Source: Syntrophaceae bacterium UBA2251
GTDB lineage: Bacteria; Desulfobacterota; Syntrophia; Syntrophales; UBA2251
Direction: 5' to 3'
Length of the DNA: 31,220 nucleotides
NCBI GenBank assembly: GCA_002347815.1
Contig: DDXV01000066.1
Span: 1 to 31,220 of the forward strand
Part shown: positions 14,605 to 20,126 of the stretch, in pieces
Layout of the letters: each line of letters starts with the position of its first letter
Numbering within the stretch: the stretch's first letter is position 1
Position numbers and translations under genes: made by a program
The notes under the pieces: generated by a model
Told to the model about the DNA's origin: nothing
The model's database searches: none
What the model saw: only the letters and a program-made list of their open reading frames with translations

Positions 14605-15602
14605 ATGCCTTTTTGCACTTCCCTGCCGACCGTCGCCGGCTCATCTGTGAAGAGGGCCAGCAGAAACTCGGCCTGCCTCCGGCGAGTATCGAGAAGGATT
14701 TCTGGGTCTGCTGGACCCTTCGGGAGCTTTTCGGCCTATCGGAATGGGAGGAGCATTTGACCTTCAAGGGCGGGACATCCCTGTCCAAAGGCTGGCGGCT
14801 CATATCCCGATTTTCAGAGGATATTGACGTGGTCATCGACCGGGAGTACCTCGGGTTCGGTGGCGATAGCCTCAGTGCAAAACAGCGGAAGCGGCTGGTT
14901 AAGACATGCGGCCATCACATCGCGGAGGAACTCGAACCGGCCTTGGAGCGCCGATTTCAGGAGGCGATTCCGGATGGCATGAAGTGGCGTCTGACCCCTG
15001 CGGACCGGGAGGAGGACCCTGACCAACAAACCCTGCTTTTCCACTATCCATCCGTGTTCCAGGAGCGCCTGGCCTATGTGCGGCCGGTCGTAAAGATCGA
15101 GATGGGCGCCCGATCGGAAACGGAACCCGTCGAAAGGCCGGTTATTCAGCCCTATCTGGCAGAAGCGTTTCCCCACCTACTGCCTGAAAGCGCCTTTGCC
15201 ATAAGGACGGTGGCTGCCCAGCGGACTTTCTGGGAGAAGGCGATGCTCCTACATGAGGAAACCTTTCGTCCCCGCGATAGACAGCGCCGGGCCGGCCTAT
15301 CCCGCCACTACTACGACATCTGGTGCCTGATCCGGAAGGGAGTTGCGGTGCAGGCCGTAAAGGATCCGGAGCTGTTCGATCGCGTCGCCCGGCACCGACA
15401 GCTTTTCTTCAAGGTCGGCTGTGTGGATTACAATACATTGTGCAAGGGGACTCTGCGGCTGGTGCCGCCGCCTGAGCATGAAAGCAACTGGCGGCGGGAT
15501 TACGAGGCCATGCGGGCAGAGATGTTCTTCGACGAGCCGCCATCCTTTGATGAGGTACTGACGGTCGTCAAGGCATTCGAGGAAGAGTTTAACCGGTCAT
15601 GA
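14601..15602 (+). CDS. abiEii: AbiEii/AbiGii-type nucleotidyltransferase toxin
   Basis: A 333-residue protein of the AbiEii nucleotidyltransferase toxin family. Members are reported to transfer nucleotides to target RNA such as tRNA acceptor ends and so halt growth, which can stop phage spread. The catalytic signature is intact: FKGGTSLSKGW (about 55-65) followed by RFSEDIDVVID (about 70-80). A later lysine-containing block FWEKAMLLHEETFR (about 210-223) and SRHYYDIWCL also match the family. The ATG overlaps the antitoxin stop. The stop TGA is itself overlapped by an ATG at 15599 that opens only 13 codons, possibly the remnant of a third gene. The exact substrate cannot be inferred from sequence. 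Confidence 0.9.
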   Translation: MNAFLHFPADRRRLICEEGQQKLGLPPASIEKDFWVCWTLRELFGLSEWEEHLTFKGGTSLSKGWRLISRFSEDIDVVIDREYLGFGGDSLSAKQRKRLVKTCGHHIAEELEPALERRFQEAIPDGMKWRLTPADREEDPDQQTLLFHYPSVFQERLAYVRPVVKIEMGARSETEPVERPVIQPYLAEAFPHLLPESAFAIRTVAAQRTFWEKAMLLHEETFRPRDRQRRAGLSRHYYDIWCLIRKGVAVQAVKDPELFDRVARHRQLFFKVGCVDYNTLCKGTLRLVPPPEHESNWRRDYEAMRAEMFFDEPPSFDEVLTVVKAFEEEFNRS

Positions 15603-15740
15603 ACGTCGCCGATCTCGATAATGCGAGTTTGCTAGGATGATGCCTAAGTCATGGAACTGATACACCAGCGCATGACGGTTCATGTCGAGGCGCTGCTTCA
15701 GAAGGAGCAATTCCGCCCGTCTCAACGATTTTTTTGACAT
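15597..15740 (-). CDS. Candidate 47-residue small ORF at the right island junction
   Basis: A short minus-strand frame starting ATG at 15740, with a protein-like sequence (MSKKSLRRAELLLLKQRLDM and so on, basic and leucine-rich). It is not recognised, and there is no good ribosome site close to ATG (GCCTCCACCGGCAA precedes it). On the plus strand the same interval also has two tiny frames, 15599-15640 (13 residues, ATGA-coupled to the toxin) and 15651-15737 (28 residues). The stretch may therefore be gene debris left by the insertion rather than a working gene. Confidence 0.25.
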   Translation of the reverse strand: MSKKSLRRAELLLLKQRLDMNRHALVYQFHDLGIILANSHYRDRRRS

Positions 15741-15762
15741 TTGCCGGTGGAGGCTATAGAGT
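15734..15762 (+). promoter_or_regulatory. Sigma70-like promoter before ahbC at the island edge
   Basis: A perfect -35 box TTGACA sits at 15734-15739 after a run of T. The -10 is either TAGAGT (15757-15762, spacer 17) or TATAGA (15755-15760, spacer 15). Transcription would begin near 15769, just upstream of the ahbC start at 15789. This gives the downstream heme genes their own promoter. A TTG at 15741 also opens the ahbC frame but lies inside this promoter, so it is not used as the start. Confidence 0.6.
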
Positions 15763-15788
15763 TCGGCAGAACGTCGGGGATGACGGCG

Positions 15789-16973
15789 ATGATCGGGATT
15801 TCGAAACTATACTGCGGGGCCGTGGAGCCCGGGGACGTGCTGCGTTACGGGCGCGAATCGGGGAAGCTGCCCTCCCACCTGCTCCAGTTCTCCGCCGACA
15901 AGAAGCCGGTCGTGGTCTGGAACGTCACCCGCCGCTGCAACCTCCGCTGCATCCACTGCTACTCGAGTTCCCGGGACGTCGAATACCGCGACGAATTGTC
16001 GATGGTGGAGGGCCGGGCGCTCATCGACGACCTGGCCGATTTCGGTGCGCCCGTCATCCTGTACTCCGGAGGGGAGCCGCTGATGCGGCCCGACCTGCCG
16101 GAGCTGGTGCATCACGCCGCGGCGCGCGGCGTCCGCGCGGTCATCTCGACGAACGGCACGCGAATCACGGAGGCATTCGCCGCGCAGTTCAGGGACATCG
16201 GCCTGTCCTACGTGGGGGTGAGCCTGGACGGCCTCGAACCCACGCACGACCGGTTCCGGGGCCGCGCGGGGGCCTTCGCGGAGGCGATCCGGGGCATCCG
16301 GATCTGCCGGGAGGCGGGGATCAAGGTAGGCGTGCGCTTCACGATGAACCGGCTGAACGTCCGGGACATCCCCGCCATCTTCGATCTCCTGGAGGCGGAG
16401 GACATCCCGCGGGCCTGCTTCTACCACCTCGTCTATTCCGGGCGCGGCTCCAAGCTGATGGAGGAGGACCTGTCCCACGCCGAGAGCCGGGCCGTGCTCG
16501 ACCTCATCATGGATCGGACGCGGAGCCTCTTCGACCGGGGGTGCCCCAAGGAGATTCTCACGGTGGACAACCACGCCGACGGGCCGTACGTCTACCTGCG
16601 GCTCCTCAAGGAGGATCCCCGGCGCGCCGCGGAGGTCCTGGAGCTTCTGAAGATGAACGAGGGCAACAGCTCCGGCAACGGGATCGGCTGCGTGAGCTGG
16701 GACGGGGAGGTGCACGCCGACCAGTTCTGGCGGGGGATCTCCTTCGGCAACGTCCGCCGCCGCCCCTTCAGCGAGATCTGGAGCGATACCTCGAACGAAC
16801 TGATGGCCCGCCTGAAGGACAAGCGCCCGCTCCTGACGGGCCGCTGCGCGACCTGTCGCTGGCTCGACGTGTGCGGCGGCAACTTCCGCGCCCGCGCCGA
16901 GGCGGCAACCGGCGAGATCTGGGCGCCCGATCCCGCGTGCTACCTGACGGACGAAGAGATCGCCCGGACGTGA
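15789..16973 (+). CDS. ahbC: 12,18-didecarboxysiroheme deacetylase, radical SAM (AhbC)
   Basis: AhbC removes the two acetate side chains of 12,18-didecarboxysiroheme to give Fe-coproporphyrin III in the siroheme-dependent heme pathway. The chosen ATG gives 394 residues beginning MIGISKLYCGAVEPGD, the typical family start; ATG at 15780 is an alternative. The radical-SAM cluster cysteines are C50, C54 and C57 in RRCNLRCIHCYSS, with GGEP (YSGGEPLMRPD) following. The C-terminal SPASM-like region has more cysteines for a second cluster (CVSWDGEVHAD, then RCATCRWLDVCGGNFRARA). It is related to NirJ of heme d1 synthesis, but the context with hemB and ahbD favours AhbC. A weak GGGG-type ribosome site precedes the start. 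Confidence 0.9.
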   Translation: MIGISKLYCGAVEPGDVLRYGRESGKLPSHLLQFSADKKPVVVWNVTRRCNLRCIHCYSSSRDVEYRDELSMVEGRALIDDLADFGAPVILYSGGEPLMRPDLPELVHHAAARGVRAVISTNGTRITEAFAAQFRDIGLSYVGVSLDGLEPTHDRFRGRAGAFAEAIRGIRICREAGIKVGVRFTMNRLNVRDIPAIFDLLEAEDIPRACFYHLVYSGRGSKLMEEDLSHAESRAVLDLIMDRTRSLFDRGCPKEILTVDNHADGPYVYLRLLKEDPRRAAEVLELLKMNEGNSSGNGIGCVSWDGEVHADQFWRGISFGNVRRRPFSEIWSDTSNELMARLKDKRPLLTGRCATCRWLDVCGGNFRARAEAATGEIWAPDPACYLTDEEIART

Positions 16974-17067
16974 GCGGGGAGACGCGCCGGATGTCCGCGC
17001 GGCGCGGAAGCTCATTCGCGCGGGGAGCGGCGCCGCCCGAAAACACGATGCCCGAAAGGATCCGACG

Positions 17068-18051
17068 ATGAATTTTCCGGACTATCGACCCCGAAGGATG
17101 CGCAAGAACGAGAACCTGCGCCGCCTGATCCGCGAGACGCGGCTCGCCGCGGACAACCTGATCTATCCCCTGTTCGTCGTGCCGGGAAAGGGTGTGAAGA
17201 AGCCCATCGCCTCCATGCCGGGGGTCTTCCAGATGTCGGCCGACGTGCTCGTCCAGGAGGTCCGGGAGGCGCGGGAGGCGGGGCTGCCCGCCGTGCTGCT
17301 CTTCGGCGTCCCGGAGCGGAAGGACGAGGTCGCCTCCGGGGCCTTCGCCCGCGACGGCGTCGTCCAACAGGCCATCCGGCGGATCAAGGACAAGGTGGCC
17401 GACATCCTCGTCGTCACCGACGTCTGCCTGTGCGAGTACACGAGCCACGGCCACTGCGGGATGCTCAAGAAGGGCGCGGTGGACAACGACCTGACCCTGG
17501 AGGTCCTGGCCGAGACGGCTGTCTCGCATGCCCGGGCGGGGGCCGACATGGTGGCGCCCTCGGCGATGATGGACGGGCAGGTGGGGGCGATCCGCGAAGG
17601 ACTGGACGAGGCGGGGTTCGACGACCTGCCCATCATGGCCTACGCGGCGAAGTACGCCTCCGCGTTCTACGGCCCGTTCCGGGAGGCGGCGGAAAGCGCG
17701 CCGCAGTTCGGGGACCGGAAGGCCTACCAGATGGACCCGGCGAACGGCGATGAGGCCATCCGCGAGATCACGCTGGACGTGGAGGAGGGGGCGGACGTCA
17801 TCATGGTCAAGCCCGCCCTCGCGTACCTGGACGTCATCCGCCGGGCGCGGGAGGAGTTCGACCTGCCGCTCGCGGCCTACAACGTCAGCGGAGAGTTCGC
17901 GATGATCAAGGCCGCCGCGCAACTGGGCTGGCTCGACGGCGAGCGGGCGATGTGGGAGGTCCTGACGGCCATCCGGCGCGCCGGGGCGGACATGATCATC
18001 ACGTATTTCGCCCTGGAGGCCGCGCGGGGTCTGCGAAAGGCGCAGGGCTGA
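17068..18051 (+). CDS. hemB: Delta-aminolevulinic acid dehydratase (porphobilinogen synthase), zinc type
   Basis: HemB condenses two 5-aminolevulinate molecules into porphobilinogen. The protein is 327 residues. The active-site zinc cysteines are C120, C122 and C130 in DVCLCEYTSHGHCG, so this is a zinc-dependent form. The two catalytic lysines are K195 (YAAKYASAFYGPFR) and K248 (MVKPALAYLD), the latter forming the Schiff base. AAAGGA lies about ten bases before ATG. It is placed between ahbC and ahbD as in other Ahb-pathway clusters and supplies the hemC substrate encoded before the island. Its last codons lie in a 12-bp direct repeat (18033-18044 and 18054-18065) that extends past the stop. 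Confidence 0.97.
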   Translation: MNFPDYRPRRMRKNENLRRLIRETRLAADNLIYPLFVVPGKGVKKPIASMPGVFQMSADVLVQEVREAREAGLPAVLLFGVPERKDEVASGAFARDGVVQQAIRRIKDKVADILVVTDVCLCEYTSHGHCGMLKKGAVDNDLTLEVLAETAVSHARAGADMVAPSAMMDGQVGAIREGLDEAGFDDLPIMAYAAKYASAFYGPFREAAESAPQFGDRKAYQMDPANGDEAIREITLDVEEGADVIMVKPALAYLDVIRRAREEFDLPLAAYNVSGEFAMIKAAAQLGWLDGERAMWEVLTAIRRAGADMIITYFALEAARGLRKAQG

Positions 18052-18230
18052 GGGCGAAAGGCGCATGGCGGAGAACTCGGGATGAAGAACCGAGATCCCG
18101 TGGCTTCAGGGCTGAGGGTTGAGGGCGCAGGCAAAAGTGAAGGGCGAAGGACTCCAGGTTTCAGGGCTGAGGCCCCCAGGGGTCAGGCCGAAGGACTCGG
18201 GGCAAAGGGCATCGGGGAGGATCGTTTCGG
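18033..18230 (+). repeat. Degenerate purine-rich short repeats, hemB-ahbD spacer
   Basis: GCGAAAGGCGCA occurs at 18033-18044 and 18054-18065. AGGGCTGAGG recurs three times (from about 18043, 18107 and 18165), mixed with variants of AAGGGCGAAGGACTC and GGCAAAAG. The first unit lies in the 3' end of hemB. There is no convincing gene in 18052-18238, and an upstream extension of the ahbD frame here (from 18119) has no family resemblance. A related spacer precedes polA (about 19995-20110). Confidence 0.6.
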
Positions 18231-18238
18231 GAGCGGGG

Positions 18239-19408
18239 ATGGCGGACTCGGTCACGCAAAAAAATGCGCCGACGGGCGGGGAAACGGACGCACGCAAGAC
18301 GCGCGCCCTCCCGATCCTGCCTGCCACGCTCCGGATGGTCGCCTGGGAAATCACGCGGAGCTGCAACCTGTCGTGCGTCCACTGCCGGGCGGCCGCCTGC
18401 CGGGGGCCGTACCCGGACGAACTGGACACGGTCCGCTGCCTGGGGCTGCTCGACGAGATCGCCGCCTTCGCGCGGCCGGTCGTCATCCTGACGGGGGGAG
18501 AGCCGCTGCTCCGACCGGACGTCTATGAGATCGCCGCCTACGGGACCGCTCTCGGCCTGCGGATGGTCCTCGCCACAAACGGGACCCGGGTCGATGACGC
18601 CGTCGCCCGGAGGCTGATCGGGGCCGGGATCCAGCGAGTGAGCGTCAGCCTGGACGGTCTCGACGCCGCCTCGCACGACGCCTTCCGTCAGGTCCCCGGG
18701 GCCTTCGACGGCGCCCTGGCCGGGATCGCCGCGCTGCGGGCGGCGGGGCTGGAGTTCCAGATTAACACGACGGTGACGCGGGAGAACCTCTCCCAGCTCC
18801 CCGGCATCCTCGCCTTGGCCGAGCGGCTCGGCGCGGCGGCCCACCACATCTTCCTCCTCGTCCCCACGGGGCGCGGCAAGGACCTGGCCGGGCAGGAAAT
18901 CGACGCCGAGGCCTACGAGCGGACGCTGGAGTGGTTCTACGAAAAAAGCGGCGCCTGCGCGCTCCAGCTCAAGGCCACCTGCGCCCCGCACTATTTCCGC
19001 ATCCTCCACCAGCAAGGAGGAAGGGCGCGGACGGCCGGCGAGGCGGACGGGAACCGGCCCGGCCCAGGCCCGGACGCGGGGGCGGGGAAGGCCGCCCACC
19101 CCCTCCACGCCGCGACCCGGGGGTGCCTGGGCGGGAGCGCCTTCTGCTTCATCTCCCACACCGGTCAGGTGCAGCCGTGCGGCTATCTGGAGCTCGACTG
19201 CGGCCAGGTCCGGGAACGGGGATTCCGGGAGATCTGGGAAACATCGCGGATCTTTGCAAGCCTTCGCGATCTGAACCGCTACGGCGGGAAGTGCGGGCGC
19301 TGCGAATTCGTCCGGGTCTGCGGCGGCTGCCGCGCCCGCGCCTACGAGGCCACGGGGGATTATCTCGCGGCCGAGCCGCTGTGCGCCTACGAGCCGCGCC
19401 GGGGATGA
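18239..19408 (+). CDS. ahbD: Fe-coproporphyrin III oxidative decarboxylase (heme synthase), radical SAM (AhbD)
   Basis: AhbD converts two propionates of Fe-coproporphyrin III to vinyls, the last step of the siroheme-dependent heme pathway. From ATG at 18239 (GGGAGCGGGG just before it) the protein has 389 residues. The radical-SAM cysteines are C42, C46 and C49 in RSCNLSCVHCRAA, with ILTGGEPLLRPD after them. The C-terminal SPASM cysteines include GCLGGSAFCF, QPCGYLELDCG, KCGRCEFVRVCGGC and PLCAYEP. Between the barrel and SPASM region there is a Gly/Pro/Ala-rich insert (about residues 262-292) that looks like low-complexity padding. The N-terminal 30 residues are also poorly conserved in character. 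The next gene starts 141 bases downstream. Confidence 0.88.
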   Translation: MADSVTQKNAPTGGETDARKTRALPILPATLRMVAWEITRSCNLSCVHCRAAACRGPYPDELDTVRCLGLLDEIAAFARPVVILTGGEPLLRPDVYEIAAYGTALGLRMVLATNGTRVDDAVARRLIGAGIQRVSVSLDGLDAASHDAFRQVPGAFDGALAGIAALRAAGLEFQINTTVTRENLSQLPGILALAERLGAAAHHIFLLVPTGRGKDLAGQEIDAEAYERTLEWFYEKSGACALQLKATCAPHYFRILHQQGGRARTAGEADGNRPGPGPDAGAGKAAHPLHAATRGCLGGSAFCFISHTGQVQPCGYLELDCGQVRERGFREIWETSRIFASLRDLNRYGGKCGRCEFVRVCGGCRARAYEATGDYLAAEPLCAYEPRRG

Positions 19409-19549
19409 AGCGGGAGCTTGGATAAGAGGACCTGCCGTCATTCCGCGGGGGCTTCGAAGCCGGCCGCTCATCGGGGGCTCCCCGGCGGGAATGGCGGCCT
19501 GAAGGGTGATGCCGATGCACGCACGGCCCCGGCCGGACGGGAAGCGCCG
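19409..19549 (+). other. Spacer between ahbD and the siroheme decarboxylase gene
   Basis: The downstream frame is open through this stretch from 19418, but the encoded sequence has no family resemblance (Gly/Arg/Pro/Ala-rich), so it is left as spacer. GGGAAG at about 19538 is the ribosome site for the ATG at 19550. No promoter or terminator is evident. Confidence 0.4.
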
Positions 19550-19993
19550 ATGGACGAACTCGACCGCAAAATTCTGAACCTCATCCAGACCGACTTTCCG
19601 CTCGTCCCGGAGCCGTTCGCGCAGGTGGCCGAGGCGGTCGGCAGCACGGAGGCGGAGGTCCTGGCGCGCGTCAGGGCCCTGAAGGAAAAGGGCATCATCC
19701 GGCGGCTGGGGGCGGTGTTCGACAAGGAACGGCTGGGCTTCGCGAGCGTCCTGTGCGCCGCGCGCGTGCCGGAGGAGCGGCTCCGGGAGTTCGTGGCGAC
19801 CGTCAACGCCTGCCCCGGCGTGACCCACAACTACCGGCGGGACCACGACTACAACGTCTGGTTCACCTTCATCGCCCCGTCGGAAGAGGCCCTCGCCCGG
19901 GCGCTCGACGCGATCGAGGAGAAGACGGGCGTCGAGATCCTGCGCCTGAAGGCGACGAAGACGTTCAAGATCAACGCCCGCTTTGCGCTGTGA
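19550..19993 (+). CDS. Siroheme decarboxylase subunit (AhbA/AhbB type, Lrp/AsnC-like)
   Basis: A 147-residue protein of the AhbA/AhbB/NirDLGH family, which decarboxylates siroheme to 12,18-didecarboxysiroheme. The N-terminal half is an AsnC-like winged helix (MDELDRKILNLIQTDFPLV, then VRALKEKGIIRRLGAVFD). The second half is an alpha/beta domain with VTHNYRRDHDYNVWFTFIAP, the conserved histidine/arginine and YNxWFT signature of the active-site region. Known enzymes are AhbA-AhbB heterodimers, but only this subunit is present here, and the sequence does not let me say firmly which one it is. GGAAG lies seven bases before ATG. Context with ahbC, hemB and ahbD supports the heme role over a transcription regulator role. 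Confidence 0.85.
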   Translation: MDELDRKILNLIQTDFPLVPEPFAQVAEAVGSTEAEVLARVRALKEKGIIRRLGAVFDKERLGFASVLCAARVPEERLREFVATVNACPGVTHNYRRDHDYNVWFTFIAPSEEALARALDAIEEKTGVEILRLKATKTFKINARFAL

Positions 19994-19994
19994 A

Positions 19995-20110
19995 GTCAAA
20001 GACGGGCGAGGGGACAGGCGAAGGGGATCGGCAACAGGCGCAGGGCGTCGGGCGCCAGGCAAAAGCCAAAGGCGAAAGCCAAGGGCGAAAGGACGGACGT
20101 TGGATTCAGG
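19995..20110 (+). repeat. Degenerate purine-rich short repeats, spacer before polA
   Basis: This spacer is made of near-repeats of GGCGAAAG, AGGCAAAAGC and AAGGGCGAAAGGAC. It shares phrases with the hemB-ahbD spacer: GCGCAGGCAAAAG there and GCGCCAGGCAAAAG here; AAGGGCGAAGGAC there and AAGGGCGAAAGGAC here. The polA frame is open through it, but the encoded Arg/Gly-rich sequence is not part of a polymerase. Confidence 0.55.
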
Positions 20111-20126
20111 GCCGGAGAAGATCGAG

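Noticed and set aside
6265..15733. Integrative element with attachment-site repeats
   Set aside because: No integrase gene, no tRNA at either end and no matching direct repeat between the two junctions were seen.
15741..15788. TTG at 15741 as start of ahbC
   Set aside because: It lies inside the -35 to -10 interval of the promoter, and the added residues are not part of the AhbC family start.
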